Source of the DNA: Kineococcus siccus
GTDB lineage: Bacteria; Actinomycetota; Actinomycetes; Actinomycetales; Kineococcaceae
DNA: 44,519 bases
Reading direction: 5' to 3'
Assembly (NCBI RefSeq): GCF_009906795.1
Contig: NZ_JAAALN010000009.1
Coordinates: 1-44,519 of the forward strand
Both the position numbers and the translations under genes were made by a program. The notes under the pieces were generated by a model. That model had not been told where the DNA came from and searched no databases. It saw only the letters and a list, made by a program, of their open reading frames with translations. Shown here piece by piece: positions 1-9,467 of the stretch (position 1 is the stretch's first letter; every line of letters begins with the position of its first letter).

Positions 1-22
1 GGCGGGCGGGTACAGGTTCCCC

Positions 23-1114
23 ATGACGATCCAGGACAGCTCCCCGGACCAGCGCGCCGTCGGCACCGTCGTCGTGGCGGGCGTCGGCGGGGTCATCGGC
101 CGCCACGTCGCGATCGAGCACGCCCGCCTCGGCCACCGCGTCGTCGGGCTGTCGCGTCGCGCCCCCGGCGACCTGCCGGACGGCGTCGAGCACCGCGCGG
201 TCGACCTCTCCGACCCCGCGCCCGACGCGCTCGGAGGCGTCGGCGACGTGACGCACCTGGTGTTCGCGGCCTACGTCGAGGCCGGGCCGCCGGCCGAGCT
301 CGTCGCCCCGAACGTGGCCCTGCTGCAGGGCGCCCTCGACCTCGCGCAGGCCGGCGGGCACCTGGAGCACGTCACCCTCTACCAGGGCGGCAAGGCGTAC
401 GGCGCGCACCTGGGCGGCTTCCGGACGCCCGCCAAGGAGAGCGACCCGCGGCTGCTCGCGCCGAACTTCTACTACGCGCAGGAGGACGTGCTGCGCGAGC
501 GCGGGGCCCGGGACTCCTTCGCCGTGACGATGCTGCGCCCCGAGGCCGTGCTGGGCTACGCCACCGGCAACCCCATGAACCTGCTGATGGCGATCGCGGT
601 CTACGGGAGCGTCTGCGCCGCAGCCGGTCTCCCCCTGTCGTTCCCCGGCAGCCGCGCGGCGTACGAGGCGCTCTACCAGTCCACGGACGCGGAGCTCCTC
701 GCCCGCGCCACGGTGTGGGCCGGCCGCAGCCCGCACGCCGACGGTCAGGTGTTCAACGTCACCAACGGCGACCAGTACCGGTGGGCGAACCTGTGGCCCC
801 TGCTGGCCGAGGACTTCGGGGTCGACGTCGGCCACCCGCTGACCGCGCCGCTCGTGGACACGATGTCGGACAAGGAACCCGTGTGGCGCCGGCTCGTCGA
901 GCGGTACGGACTGCGCCCGACGCCGTTCGCGGACCTCGTGCAGTGGCCGTTCGCCGACTTCATCTGGAACTCCGGGTTCGACAACGTCAGCTCCACCGTG
1001 AAGCTGCGCCAGGCCGGGTTCGGCGACTGCCTCGACTCCGAGGACCGCTACCGCGAACTGCTCGCCCGGTTGCGGGAGAACCGCGTCATCCCCCCGCGCG
1101 GCGCCCGCGCCTGA
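23..1114 (+). CDS. PRISE-like SDR family NAD(P)-dependent epimerase/reductase
   Basis: Predicted cytosolic Rossmann-fold oxidoreductase of 363 aa. The N-terminal nucleotide-binding stretch VVVAGVGGVIGRHVA (about residues 17-31) is an extended-SDR glycine motif. The catalytic pair fits the progesterone 5-beta-reductase/iridoid synthase (PRISE) pattern: a Lys in LYQGGKAYG (about 120-128) and the NFYY motif (about 149-152) instead of the usual YxxxK. Bacterial PRISE members are mostly annotated as NAD-dependent epimerases and reduce activated C=C bonds; the substrate here is unknown. The ATG at 23 has no obvious Shine-Dalgarno sequence, but it directly precedes the conserved start of the fold. 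The gene stands alone and converges on the chemoreceptor gene across a strong hairpin. Family assignment is fairly sure; function is not. Confidence 0.85.
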   Translation: MTIQDSSPDQRAVGTVVVAGVGGVIGRHVAIEHARLGHRVVGLSRRAPGDLPDGVEHRAVDLSDPAPDALGGVGDVTHLVFAAYVEAGPPAELVAPNVALLQGALDLAQAGGHLEHVTLYQGGKAYGAHLGGFRTPAKESDPRLLAPNFYYAQEDVLRERGARDSFAVTMLRPEAVLGYATGNPMNLLMAIAVYGSVCAAAGLPLSFPGSRAAYEALYQSTDAELLARATVWAGRSPHADGQVFNVTNGDQYRWANLWPLLAEDFGVDVGHPLTAPLVDTMSDKEPVWRRLVERYGLRPTPFADLVQWPFADFIWNSGFDNVSSTVKLRQAGFGDCLDSEDRYRELLARLRENRVIPPRGARA

Positions 1115-1130
1115 GCGACCACGACGAGGT

Positions 1131-1158
1131 CGCCCGGCCGGGTCGCCCCGGCCGGGCG
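1131..1158. terminator. Bidirectional hairpin terminator between two convergent genes
   Basis: A perfect 12-bp GC stem (CGCCCGGCCGGG, 1131-1142) with a TCGC loop pairs with 1147-1158. It lies between the epimerase stop (1114) and the chemoreceptor stop (1164). There is no U-tract, as is common in actinobacteria. Confidence 0.7.
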
Positions 1159-1163
1159 GGACG

Positions 1164-2750
1164 TCAGAAGCGGAAGCCGGACACGAGCTGCTGCAGCCCG
1201 GCCGCCGTGCGCGAGACCTCCGCCGCGGTCGCGGCGGTGTGCGTGGCGCCCGAGGTGGTCTGCGCCGCCGCGCCGGCGATCCCGGCGATGTTGCGCGAGA
1301 TCTCCTGACTGCCCGTGGACACTTCGGTGACGTTGCGGACCATCTCCGCCGTGGTGGCCGACTGCTCCTCCACGGCGGCGGCGATCGTCGACTGCAGGCC
1401 GTCGATGCGCTCGATGACGTCGGCGATGCCCGCCACGGCCGCGGCCGCGTCGGTGGCGTCGGCCTGCGTCGCGTTGACGCGCGCCACGATGTCCTCGGTG
1501 GCGCGGGCGGTCTGCTGGGCGAGTTCCTTGACCTCCCCCGCGACGACCGCGAACCCCTTGCCGGCGTCCCCGGCCCGCGCAGCCTCGATGGTCGCGTTGA
1601 GGGCGAGCAGGTTCGTCTGCTCGGCGATCGAGGTGATGAGCTTGACGACGTCGCCGATCTCGCGGCTGGAGGAGCCGAGGCGGGCGATCGTGTCCCCCGC
1701 GGTCTGCGCGGAGTGCACCGCGGTGGCCGCCGTGGCCGACGCCTCGGAGGTCGACGTGGCGATCTCGCGGATCGCGGACGTCATCTCCTCCCCTGCGGCG
1801 GCGACCGTGCCGATGTTCGCGGCGATCTCCTCGGTGGCGGCCGAGACGACCTGCGACTGGGCCGAGGACTCCTCGGCGCCGGCGGACAGCCGGGTCGCGA
1901 CGGTGGTCAGCTCCTCGGACGAGGCGGCGAGGGTGGTCGCGCTGCCCGCGATGGTCCGCAGCAGGTCGGACAGCCGCTCGACGGTCGCGTTGGTCGCGGT
2001 GGCCAGCTGACCCACCTCGTCACGGCTGACGTGGTGCACGCGCTGGTCCAGGCGGCCGTCCGCCATGCCCTGGACGACCTGCACGGTCTCCGCGAGCGGA
2101 CGGGCGATCGAGCGGGAGACGGCGACGGCGAGCAGCACGGCCGCGGCGACCGCCGCCCCCCCGAGGGCGAGCAGCGCGACGACCGACTCCCGGTAGCGGG
2201 CCGCCCCGTCGGCCGAGATGGCCTGGGCGGCCGCGGACTCCGTCGCGGTCATGTCGGCGAGCGAGGCGACGAGTTCCTTCGACACGGCGTTGGCGACCTT
2301 CGCGCGCTGCGCGTAGAAGCCCGCCACGTCCCCGGCCCGGGCGAACGGCAGCATGGTCTCGCGGCCCGTCCGGTACGTGGCGAGCGCGTCGACGAACACC
2401 TGCCGCTGGGCCGGCGTGGTGCCGGGGTTCGTCGTGAGGTACTCGGCCCAGGCCGCGTCCACGACGGCGTCGTCCGCGGCGAGCGTCTCGGTGGCCTTCG
2501 CCCGCTCCTCGGCGTTCGGCGACATGGCGATGTTCGCCAGGTCCAGGCGGAGCTGGATGAAGGAGGCCCGCACCTGCCCGATGGACGTCACGGACGCGAC
2601 ACCGGAGGTCGTCATGGTGTCCAGGGCGGCCTGCGACTGCCCCAGCCGCACCACCCCCAGCCCGATGACCGCGGCCAGCAGGACGCAGACGATGCCGAAG
2701 CTGGCGAACAGCTTGGAGGCGACCCGGAGGTCGCGCAGCCGGGAGGTCAT
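1164..2750 (-). CDS. Methyl-accepting chemotaxis protein
   Basis: Membrane chemoreceptor of 528 aa. Residues about 14-36 form TM1, 37-189 a four-helix-bundle type periplasmic sensor region, 190-211 TM2 ([20 protein letters not shown]), and 212-264 a HAMP linker starting SRSIARPL. The rest is the cytoplasmic signalling domain, whose hairpin tip is the highly conserved [18 protein letters not shown] (roughly 375-395), the CheA/CheW contact site. No C-terminal CheR/CheB pentapeptide is seen; it ends SGFRF. I chose the ATG at 2750 because the frame stays open far upstream but there overlaps the divergent SDR gene on the other strand, and [10 protein letters not shown] immediately precedes TM1. 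Ligand unknown. No other chemotaxis gene lies in the window, so it is an orphan receptor here. Confidence 0.93.
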   Translation of the reverse strand: MTSRLRDLRVASKLFASFGIVCVLLAAVIGLGVVRLGQSQAALDTMTTSGVASVTSIGQVRASFIQLRLDLANIAMSPNAEERAKATETLAADDAVVDAAWAEYLTTNPGTTPAQRQVFVDALATYRTGRETMLPFARAGDVAGFYAQRAKVANAVSKELVASLADMTATESAAAQAISADGAARYRESVVALLALGGAAVAAAVLLAVAVSRSIARPLAETVQVVQGMADGRLDQRVHHVSRDEVGQLATATNATVERLSDLLRTIAGSATTLAASSEELTTVATRLSAGAEESSAQSQVVSAATEEIAANIGTVAAAGEEMTSAIREIATSTSEASATAATAVHSAQTAGDTIARLGSSSREIGDVVKLITSIAEQTNLLALNATIEAARAGDAGKGFAVVAGEVKELAQQTARATEDIVARVNATQADATDAAAAVAGIADVIERIDGLQSTIAAAVEEQSATTAEMVRNVTEVSTGSQEISRNIAGIAGAAAQTTSGATHTAATAAEVSRTAAGLQQLVSGFRF

Positions 2751-2912
2751 GGGAAGGCCGTCCTGTCGGGGAGGGTGGCGTCGTCGCCTCGGGTTCCATC
2801 GGCCGGCGCGGGCGCTGGGTGAAGCTCCGGGCCAGGCCGACGGCGCCCGGACGTGTGACGGGCAGCGGATCGGGTAGCCGGACGGGTGACCACCCCGACC
2901 CCAGGAGGAACC

Positions 2913-3773
2913 GTGTCCGAGCAGTCCGAGCAGACGTCCCAGCCGGCCCAGCAGCAGCGGCCGCCGGGTGAGACAACGCAGATGACGCCGAAGCCCGACC
3001 ACGGCGAGGACAGCTACCGCGGCAGCGGCAAGATGACCGGCAAGGCCGCCGTCATCACGGGGGCCGACTCCGGCATCGGCCGGGCCGTCGCGATCGCCTA
3101 CGCCCGCGAGGGCGCCGACGTGCTCATCAGCTACCTGTCCGAGGACGAGGACGCCCGCGAGACCGCGTCGTGGGTCGAGAAGGCCGGCCGCAAGGCCGTG
3201 CTCGTCCCCGGCGACGTCTCGGACCCCGCGCACTGCCGCTCCATCATCGGCAAGGCGGTCGAGGAGTTCGGCCGCGTCGACGTGCTCGTGAGCAACGCCG
3301 CGTTCCAGATGAGCCACGACTCCCTCGAGGAGATCCCCGACGAGGAGTGGGACTTCACCCTCGCCACCAACCTCAGCGCGTTCTTCCACCTCAGCAAGGC
3401 CGCCGTGCCGCACATGCGGCCCGGCTCGGCCATCATCGGCTCCAGCTCCGTGAACTCGGACATGCCCAAGCCGACGCTGATCCCGTACTCGGTCACCAAG
3501 GCCGGCATCGCCAACATGTGCGCCTCGATGGCCCAGCTGCTGGGGGAGAAGGGCATCCGCGTGAACAGCGTGGCGCCGGGTCCCGTCTGGACGCCGCTGA
3601 TCCCCTCGACGATGCCCGAGGAGCAGGTCGAGACCTTCGGCCAGCAGGTGCCGCTGGCCCGTCCCGGTCAGCCCGCGGAACTCGCCCCCGTGTACGTCCT
3701 CCTCGGCTCGGACGACGGCAGCTACGTGTCCGGCGCCCGCGTCGCGGTCACGGGCGGCAACCCGATCCTGTGA
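2913..3773 (+). CDS. SDR family oxidoreductase (YhdF/YghA-like, stress-type)
   Basis: Classical short-chain dehydrogenase of 286 aa with a Gln/Pro-rich N-terminal extension of about 35 residues. The cofactor motif TGADSGIG sits near residues 49-56, followed by NAA (SNAAF), the catalytic Ser in GSSSVNS and PYSVTKAG giving Tyr and Lys. The pattern with the N-terminal extension and the C-terminal VTGGNPIL resembles the general-stress SDRs YhdF/YdaD and YghA, often annotated glucose/ribitol dehydrogenase-like; the substrate is not known. The GTG at 2913 has AGGAGG at 2903-2908, which decides the start over an in-frame GTG at 2886. Its stop overlaps the start of the next gene, so the two are probably translated together. 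Confidence 0.9.
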   Translation: MSEQSEQTSQPAQQQRPPGETTQMTPKPDHGEDSYRGSGKMTGKAAVITGADSGIGRAVAIAYAREGADVLISYLSEDEDARETASWVEKAGRKAVLVPGDVSDPAHCRSIIGKAVEEFGRVDVLVSNAAFQMSHDSLEEIPDEEWDFTLATNLSAFFHLSKAAVPHMRPGSAIIGSSSVNSDMPKPTLIPYSVTKAGIANMCASMAQLLGEKGIRVNSVAPGPVWTPLIPSTMPEEQVETFGQQVPLARPGQPAELAPVYVLLGSDDGSYVSGARVAVTGGNPIL

Positions 3774-4810
3774 TCTGGTACCCGCTGCGGCTCGGCAGCA
3801 CGGCCCGGACGGGCGACCGGGGAGGTCGTGCGATCGCGGACGTGCTGGGCCGCAGCGGGCTGCCCGACGGCCCCGTCCTAGACTCCACCGAGGTGGGCGA
3901 CCCGGACGGAGCGGTGGTCAGCGAGGGCGCGCTGGCCGGGCGGACGCTGCAGAGCCTCGTCGAGGAGGATCCCGCGGCTCTCGTGGGGCCCGGCTGGTGC
4001 GGCGAGCGCTTCCCGCTCGCGGTCACCTTCGTCGACGGCAGCGCCGCCCTGCCCGTCCACGTCCGCCCCGCCCCCGCGACCCGCACCGCCGGGCCAGCCG
4101 GCCCCACGGGCACCTGGCACGTCCTGGCGGCGGCCTCCGGGGCCACGGCGTGGTGCGGGGTCCGCGACGGCACGGGGGCGGAGGAGCTACGCCGCGGCCT
4201 GCTCGCCGACGACGTGGGCTCGGTCCTGGAGCCCCTGCCGGTCAGCGCGGGCGACACGGTGCTCGTCCCCGGCGGGGCCCCGCACTGCTTCGGTCCCGGC
4301 ACGCTGCTCTACGAGGTGCAGCCGGGGTCCGGCCCTCCGCAGGCCGGCGTCCCGCGCGGGGGCCGGCGCGGTCTGCCCGGCGACGACCGGGAACGCCGCG
4401 CGAACGTCGACGCGCTCGTGCGGGACACCCGGCTCGACGCCCGGGCCGTGGTCCGGGGGGCGCTCGCCGCGGTCGACGAGGACGGCGTCCGCCGCCTCGA
4501 GTGCTGCGACGGTCCGTCGGTCGGGTTGCAGCGCTGGCGCTCCGGCGCTCCCGTCACGGTCCTGCGCCGGTTCCGCTCGGTGCAGGTGCTCAGCAACCTC
4601 GGCGACCCCGTCCGCGTGCGCACGTCGACGTGGGACGGCGTCCTCGGCCGGGCCCGCAGCCTCGTCCTGCCCGCCGCGCTGGGGCGGGTCCACCTGCAGG
4701 GCACGCTGGACCTGCTCATCGGCCACCTGCCCACGGCGGGAGCCTCCCCGCCCACGGGCTCGCGCTCGCCCGGCCGGGAGGCGGTGGGCCCGCGGGCGTC
4801 GCCGCGGTGA
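3770..4810 (+). CDS. Class I mannose-6-phosphate isomerase-like cupin protein
   Basis: Predicted cytosolic cupin of 346 aa. The region [18 protein letters not shown] followed by LLYEVQP is the signature of the second half of the type I phosphomannose isomerase cupin (ManA/YvyI group). A weaker first half contains LPVHVRP and [17 protein letters not shown], which lines up with the usual QVHP and WYVLEAxPGAxIYxG blocks, but the Gln/His and Glu metal ligands appear altered. It may therefore be a divergent isomerase or a non-catalytic cupin. The start GTG (3770-3772) overlaps the TGA of the preceding SDR (3771-3773), so translational coupling is expected. The C-terminal 20 residues are low-complexity. 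Confidence 0.75.
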   Translation: MIWYPLRLGSTARTGDRGGRAIADVLGRSGLPDGPVLDSTEVGDPDGAVVSEGALAGRTLQSLVEEDPAALVGPGWCGERFPLAVTFVDGSAALPVHVRPAPATRTAGPAGPTGTWHVLAAASGATAWCGVRDGTGAEELRRGLLADDVGSVLEPLPVSAGDTVLVPGGAPHCFGPGTLLYEVQPGSGPPQAGVPRGGRRGLPGDDRERRANVDALVRDTRLDARAVVRGALAAVDEDGVRRLECCDGPSVGLQRWRSGAPVTVLRRFRSVQVLSNLGDPVRVRTSTWDGVLGRARSLVLPAALGRVHLQGTLDLLIGHLPTAGASPPTGSRSPGREAVGPRASPR

Positions 4811-4910
4811 CGGTGCGGACAGGTTTGACCGCCGGTCCGCGCCCGGCGAGGGTGGCTCCGGCGCCCCCGGGCGCCGCCCGACGCCGACCCGCCCGACCCA
4901 GCGAGGACCG

Positions 4911-5885
4911 ATGAGCCCCGAAGCCCCCCGCGCGACGCCCCGCGGCCCCGTCGACGCCACGCGGGTCCCCCGCTACGGCGGTCCCCCGACGTTCGCCCGG
5001 CTGCCGCGGCTGGACGAGGTCTCGCGCGCCGACGTCACCGTGGTCGGGCTGCCGTTCGACACGGGCGTCAGCTACCGGCCCGGCGCGCGCTTCGGCCCGG
5101 GGCACATCCGCGCGGCCTCGAAGCTGCTGCGCCCCTACAACCCGGCCCTCTCGACGGCGCCGTTCGGCACCCAGCAGGTCGCCGACGCGGGCGACCTCGG
5201 GCTGAACCCCTTCGACATCACCGAGGCGCTCGCCACGACCGAGGCCGGGCTGCGCGGGCTCGCCGAGGACGGGTCCACGCTGCTGGCCCTGGGCGGCGAC
5301 CACACGCTCGCGCTGCCCGCCCTGCGGGCGCTGGCCTCGCAGCACGGGCCGCTCGCGGTCGTGCACTTCGACGCCCACCTCGACACGTGGGACACCTACT
5401 TCGGGGCGCCCTACACGCACGGCACCCCGTTCCGCCGCGCCAGCGAGGAGGGGCTCGTCGACCTCGAGCGCAGCGTCCACCTCGGCACGCGCGGGCCCCT
5501 CTACAGCGAGCAGGACCTCGAGGACGACGCGCTCCTGGGGTTCTCCGTCATCCGCGCCGACGACTACGAGACCGACGGGACCGCACGGGCCGTGGAGCGC
5601 ATGCGGCGCCGGCTCGAGGGGGCGCCCGTCTACGTCTCCGTGGACATCGACGTCCTCGACCCCGCGCACGCCCCCGGCACGGGCACGCCCGAGGCGGGCG
5701 GCCTCACGAGCCGCGAACTGCTGCACACCCTGCGCGGGCTGGTCGGCGCGAACGTCGTCGGGGCGGACATCGTCGAGGTGGCCCCCGCCTACGACCACGC
5801 GGAGATCACCGGCATCGCCGCGGCCCACGTCGCCTACGAGATCCTCTCGGTGCTGGCGCTGAACAGCGCGGCCGCCCGCTCGTGA
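4911..5885 (+). CDS. Agmatinase-family ureohydrolase (agmatinase or guanidinobutyrase)
   Basis: Manganese-dependent ureohydrolase of 324 aa that cleaves a guanidino group to release urea. The binuclear metal motifs are all present: GGDH at 128-131, DAHLD at 154-158 and SVDIDVLDP at 243-251, followed by the family PGTGTPE. Family members act on agmatine, 4-guanidinobutyrate and similar compounds, and sequence alone does not separate these. The ATG at 4911 has GAGG a few bases upstream. The stop TGA overlaps the GTG of a flavin amine oxidase gene. If that oxidase is an arginine 2-monooxygenase, guanidinobutyrase would be the logical activity; that is inference. I leave the speB symbol off for this reason. 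Confidence 0.93.
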   Translation: MSPEAPRATPRGPVDATRVPRYGGPPTFARLPRLDEVSRADVTVVGLPFDTGVSYRPGARFGPGHIRAASKLLRPYNPALSTAPFGTQQVADAGDLGLNPFDITEALATTEAGLRGLAEDGSTLLALGGDHTLALPALRALASQHGPLAVVHFDAHLDTWDTYFGAPYTHGTPFRRASEEGLVDLERSVHLGTRGPLYSEQDLEDDALLGFSVIRADDYETDGTARAVERMRRRLEGAPVYVSVDIDVLDPAHAPGTGTPEAGGLTSRELLHTLRGLVGANVVGADIVEVAPAYDHAEITGIAAAHVAYEILSVLALNSAAARS

Positions 5886-7600
5886 CGCTGCCCACGGGAA
5901 CGCCCGCGCAGGGGCACGGACCGGCACCGATCACGATGCTGGTGCCCGACTTCCCGTTCCCCTACGACGACTACCTCGCCTCCCCCGCGGGCCTCGGCAG
6001 CGTCCCGCCGCACCGGCTCGGCACCGAGGTGGCCGTCGTGGGCGCCGGCATGTCCGGGCTGGTCGCCGCCCACGAGCTGATGAAGCTGGGTCTGCGGCCG
6101 GTCGTGTACGAGGCCGGCGAGATCGGCGGGCGGCTGCGCTCGGCCGCGTTCCCGGGCGTCCCCGACGCGGTGGCCGACCTGGGCGGCATGCGGTTCCCCA
6201 GGTCGGGCCGGGCGTTCTTCCACTACGTCGAGGAGCTCGGCCTGCGGACCAGCCCCTTCCCCAACCCCCTGGCGCCGCAGACGCCCAGCACGGTCATCGA
6301 GCTCGGCGGCCGCGCCCACTACGCCGAGACGGCGGCGGACCTGCCGCCGCTGTTCGGCGAGGTGGCGCAGGCGTGGCGCGACGCGCTGACCGAGGGCGCC
6401 GAGCTGGAGGCCATGCAGCAGGCGATCCGCGACCGCGACCTGCCGCGCATCAAGGAGATCTGGAACCGGACGGTCCCGCGGCTGGACGAGGTCACGTTCT
6501 ACGGCTTCGTGTCGGCGTCGAAGGCGTTCTCGCAGCTGCCCTTCGGGCACCGCGAGACGTTCGGCCAGGTGGGTTTCGGCACGGGCGGCTGGGACACGGA
6601 CTTCCCGAACTCGATGCTCGAGATCCTCCGCGTCATCCACACCGACGCCGACGACCAGCACCAGCGGATCCTCGGCGGGGCGCAGAGCGTCCCGCTGGCG
6701 CTGTGGCGCCACGCCCCCGCCGACGTCGCGCACTGGCCGGCGGGGACGTCGCTGGAGTCGCTGCACGGCGGTTCGCCGCGGCCCGGGGTGCGGCGCATCC
6801 GCCGCGGCGACGACGGCCGGCTGCTGGTGCTGGACCGCTGGGGCACCGAACGCCCCTACGAGGCCGTCATCACCACGTGCCAGTCGTGGCTGCTGTCCGC
6901 GGGGATCGACACCGACGAGGCGCTGTTCTCCCACGACCTGTGGATGGCGATGGAGCGCTCGCACTACATGCAGTCCTCCAAGACGTTCGTCCTCGTCGAC
7001 CGGCCGTTCTGGCGCGACGTCGACCCGGACACCGGGCGGCACGTGATGAGCACGACGCTGACGGACCGGATGACCCGCGGCACCTACCTGCTCGACGGCG
7101 GCGACGGCGTCGACGACCCGGCGGCGGCCGACCGCCCCGCCGTGCTCTGCCTGAGCTACACCTGGAACGACGACGCGCTGAAGTGGCTGGCCCTGCCGAC
7201 CGACGAGCGGGTGCGGCTCATGCTGCACTCGCTCGCGCAGATCTACCCCGGCCTCGACATCGCCTCCCACGTCCTGGGGGAACCCATCACGATCTCGTGG
7301 GAGCGCGAACCGCACTTCATGGGGGCGTTCCGCGGGAACCTGCCCGGGCACTACCGCTACCAGCAGCGGCTGTTCTCCCACTTCGTCCAGGACGGCCTGC
7401 CGGCGGCGCAGCGCGGCATCTTCCTCGCGGGCGACGACATCTCCTTCACCCCGGGCTGGGCCGAGGGCGCCGTGACGACGGGGCTGAACGCCGTCTGGGG
7501 CGTGGTGCACCAGCTGGGCGGCGCGAGCGCCCCGGGCAACCCCGGCCCCGGTGACCGCTTCGCCGAGCTGGCGCCCGTGGTCCTGCCCGACTCCCCCTGA
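5882..7600 (+). CDS. Flavin monoamine oxidase, IaaM (tryptophan 2-monooxygenase)-like
   Basis: FAD-dependent amine/amino-acid oxidase of 572 aa. The dinucleotide fold [17 protein letters not shown] (about 50-66) with the following GGRLRS is followed by LGGMRFP, a block ending in [11 protein letters not shown] and a C-terminal flavin motif [14 protein letters not shown]. These blocks closely follow the bacterial IaaM layout, which oxidatively decarboxylates L-amino acids to amides (tryptophan to indole-3-acetamide; relatives act on lysine, phenylalanine or arginine). The GTG at 5882 overlaps the stop of the ureohydrolase gene by four bases; the alternative ATG at 5936 lacks a good ribosome site. 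The pairing suggests joint breakdown of a guanidino amino acid such as arginine. No amidase follows, so the pathway would be incomplete here. Confidence 0.88.
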   Translation: MTLPTGTPAQGHGPAPITMLVPDFPFPYDDYLASPAGLGSVPPHRLGTEVAVVGAGMSGLVAAHELMKLGLRPVVYEAGEIGGRLRSAAFPGVPDAVADLGGMRFPRSGRAFFHYVEELGLRTSPFPNPLAPQTPSTVIELGGRAHYAETAADLPPLFGEVAQAWRDALTEGAELEAMQQAIRDRDLPRIKEIWNRTVPRLDEVTFYGFVSASKAFSQLPFGHRETFGQVGFGTGGWDTDFPNSMLEILRVIHTDADDQHQRILGGAQSVPLALWRHAPADVAHWPAGTSLESLHGGSPRPGVRRIRRGDDGRLLVLDRWGTERPYEAVITTCQSWLLSAGIDTDEALFSHDLWMAMERSHYMQSSKTFVLVDRPFWRDVDPDTGRHVMSTTLTDRMTRGTYLLDGGDGVDDPAAADRPAVLCLSYTWNDDALKWLALPTDERVRLMLHSLAQIYPGLDIASHVLGEPITISWEREPHFMGAFRGNLPGHYRYQQRLFSHFVQDGLPAAQRGIFLAGDDISFTPGWAEGAVTTGLNAVWGVVHQLGGASAPGNPGPGDRFAELAPVVLPDSP

Positions 7601-7629
7601 CGGGGGCCGGTCCCCGCAGGCCGGTCCGC

Positions 7630-8298
7630 TCAGGTCAGGCCGAGCCGCACCGCGACGTCCTCGACGAGCCCGGCGAGGTCGCGGGAGCCGTCGACCGGCA
7701 CGTGCGCCAGCCCCAGCGCCCGCACCCGCTCGTGCAGCCGCTCGGTGAACAGGCGGTCGCGCTCGAGGAGGTTCGCCAGCGCGCGGGGCGGGTCGCTCGT
7801 CCTGCCGGCGACCGTCCACAGCCCGCCGCGGGCCTCGAACGCGGTGCGGCGGAACGTCGGGGTGGGCAGGAGCCACACGGCCCTGCCGGGGCGCGCCAGC
7901 AGCGGCTGGACGAGGTCGGGCAGCAGCCGGAAGCCCTCGACGAGGACGGGACGGTCCGCCGGCAGGGCCAGGAGGTCCTCGACGAGGAGCCCGAACCCCT
8001 CACCGCGGAACCAGGGGAAGTCCTCCAGCATCGCGGCGGGCGTCCGGCCCAGCCACCGCTCGTCGGGCCCGGCGGCCAGGAAGCGCTGCAGCGCAGGCGT
8101 CCGGTCCGGGCGGGCGCGCCGGGCGTGGTCCGCCATCGCGGCGTCGGTGTCGAGGACCCGGAGGTCGCACCGCTGCGCCAGCGCCCGCGTCACCGTGGAC
8201 TTGCCCGCGCCGCTGCCACCGCCGATCCACCGGACGTGGGCGAGCCGCTCGCGCACCTCGTCCACCGTCACCCCGGAGACCTCCACGCCGTCGAGCAT
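7630..8298 (-). CDS. P-loop NTPase / kinase-like protein of unknown function
   Basis: Cytosolic 222-aa protein with a clear Walker A motif GGGSGAGKST at about residues 26-35. It is preceded by HVRWIG and followed by TRALAQRC and a DTDAAM segment, the layout of small-molecule kinases of the adenylate/shikimate kinase type. A later PVLVEGFRLLPDLV block could be the Walker B region. I do not recognise a specific family. The ATG at 8296-8298 opens the frame. It converges on the amine oxidase gene and lies 33 bases downstream of the flavin oxidoreductase gene on the same strand, so it may be the last gene of that minus-strand run. Confidence 0.8.
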   Translation of the reverse strand: MLDGVEVSGVTVDEVRERLAHVRWIGGGSGAGKSTVTRALAQRCDLRVLDTDAAMADHARRARPDRTPALQRFLAAGPDERWLGRTPAAMLEDFPWFRGEGFGLLVEDLLALPADRPVLVEGFRLLPDLVQPLLARPGRAVWLLPTPTFRRTAFEARGGLWTVAGRTSDPPRALANLLERDRLFTERLHERVRALGLAHVPVDGSRDLAGLVEDVAVRLGLT

Positions 8299-8331
8299 GA
8301 CCCACGGGTGGCCCGCCGGGCGCGGAGCGGG

Positions 8332-9351
8332 TCAGGAAGGCGACCACCCCAGCGCCGGCCCGAGGTGCGCGGCGGTGTCGGTGAGGATCTGCACGTAGTC
8401 CTCGTGCGCGAAGCCGAACGGCAGGGCGAAGACGACCTCGTCGACCTCGCGGTACCCCGCGTGCTGCTGCAACCGCTCCGCGATCTGCTCCGACGGGCCG
8501 AGGAGGTCGGGCGCGAAGAGCAGGCGGCCGGGTCCCTGCGGCCGGACGGTGCGCGGCGTGCGCGCGTCGACGTAGGCGGTGTACTTCGCCCGCTGGGCCG
8601 GCGTCGCGGAGTCGGTGGGGACGACCACGAGCCCCTGCGACGTGCGGGCCGCCGCCGGGTCCGGGTGGGCCGCGCGGTAGGCCTGCAGCTGCGCCGCCTG
8701 CAGGCGGGCGAAGTCGTACTCGGCCGGGTCGTCCGGGTCGGCCGCGGTCTCGGCGCCCTCGTAGCGCACGACGCTGGACGTCAGCAGGTTCAGGCCCTGC
8801 TCGCCGGCCCAGGTGGCCGAGCGCACGCTCACCCCGCCGTACCAGAGGCGGTCGGCGAGCCCGGGCGAGTGCGGCGTGACCACGTCGGTGAACACCTCGA
8901 TGCCCTGCGTCCCCGCGAACCGGCTGGCGGGGTCGCCGCGCAGGAAGCGGTGCAGGCGCAGCACGCGCTCGTAGCCGAAGTCCTCCTGGTCCGCCGTGTC
9001 GGGGTACAGCGCGTCCCGGACGTCGTCGAACCGCATCGGCGGGCCGACGCTGACGCCCGGTTCGACCCGCCCACCGGACAGCACGTCGACGGTGGCGAGG
9101 TCCTCGGCCAGGCGCAGCGGGTTCTCCCAGCCCAGCGGCGTCACCGCCGTGCCGAGGTGGATGCGGGACGTGCGCTGGCTCGCGGCGGCCATGATGGCGA
9201 CGGGCGAGGAGATGCCCGGCTGGAAGTGCCGGTGCCGCAGCCAGGCGCTGTCGAAGCCCAGCCGCTCCCCCAGCTCGATGACCGCGAGGGTGCTCTCGTG
9301 GCCCGGGCCGGGGTCGTCCAGGTCGAAGGAGCCGATGGTGAGGAAACCCAT
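8332..9351 (-). CDS. LLM class flavin-dependent oxidoreductase (luciferase-like)
   Basis: Bacterial luciferase-like monooxygenase of 339 aa that would use reduced FMN or F420. It begins MGFLTIGSFDLDD, and has the typical strand/helix blocks: ERLGFDSAWLRHRHF, SSPVAIMAAASQRTSRIHLGTAVTPLGWENPLRLAEDLATVD cut into several conserved parts, and SGGRVEPGVSVG. The ATG at 9351 gives the canonical N-terminus; the frame open upstream is an antisense shadow of the permease gene. It lies 116 bases downstream of the permease gene on the same strand. The pairing with a nucleobase-type transporter suggests oxidative catabolism of an imported heterocycle, but this is inference. Confidence 0.9.
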   Translation of the reverse strand: MGFLTIGSFDLDDPGPGHESTLAVIELGERLGFDSAWLRHRHFQPGISSPVAIMAAASQRTSRIHLGTAVTPLGWENPLRLAEDLATVDVLSGGRVEPGVSVGPPMRFDDVRDALYPDTADQEDFGYERVLRLHRFLRGDPASRFAGTQGIEVFTDVVTPHSPGLADRLWYGGVSVRSATWAGEQGLNLLTSSVVRYEGAETAADPDDPAEYDFARLQAAQLQAYRAAHPDPAAARTSQGLVVVPTDSATPAQRAKYTAYVDARTPRTVRPQGPGRLLFAPDLLGPSEQIAERLQQHAGYREVDEVVFALPFGFAHEDYVQILTDTAAHLGPALGWSPS

Positions 9352-9467
9352 CCGCCGCAGCGCGGCACCGGCGACCGGCACGTGTCCTCCTCGGGGCCCG
9401 GGGCGAGCGGGCGCACCGCCCGGGCCACCATCGTGCCGGACGCCGGCGCCGCGCGGCGGGCCGGCCG

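Noticed and set aside
2751-3413. Upstream extension of the chemoreceptor frame to give a 749-aa protein
   Set aside because: The extension is the antisense of the divergent SDR gene; the receptor's TM1 begins right after the ATG at 2750.
5387-5881. Longer start for the amine oxidase frame inside the ureohydrolase gene
   Set aside because: The translation there is an Arg/Pro-rich shadow; the real protein begins at the overlapping GTG at 5882.
7594-7608. CCCCC-TGAC-GGGGG hairpin as terminator of the amine oxidase gene
   Set aside because: The stem is only five pairs and overlaps the stop codon; the evidence is too weak to list as a feature.
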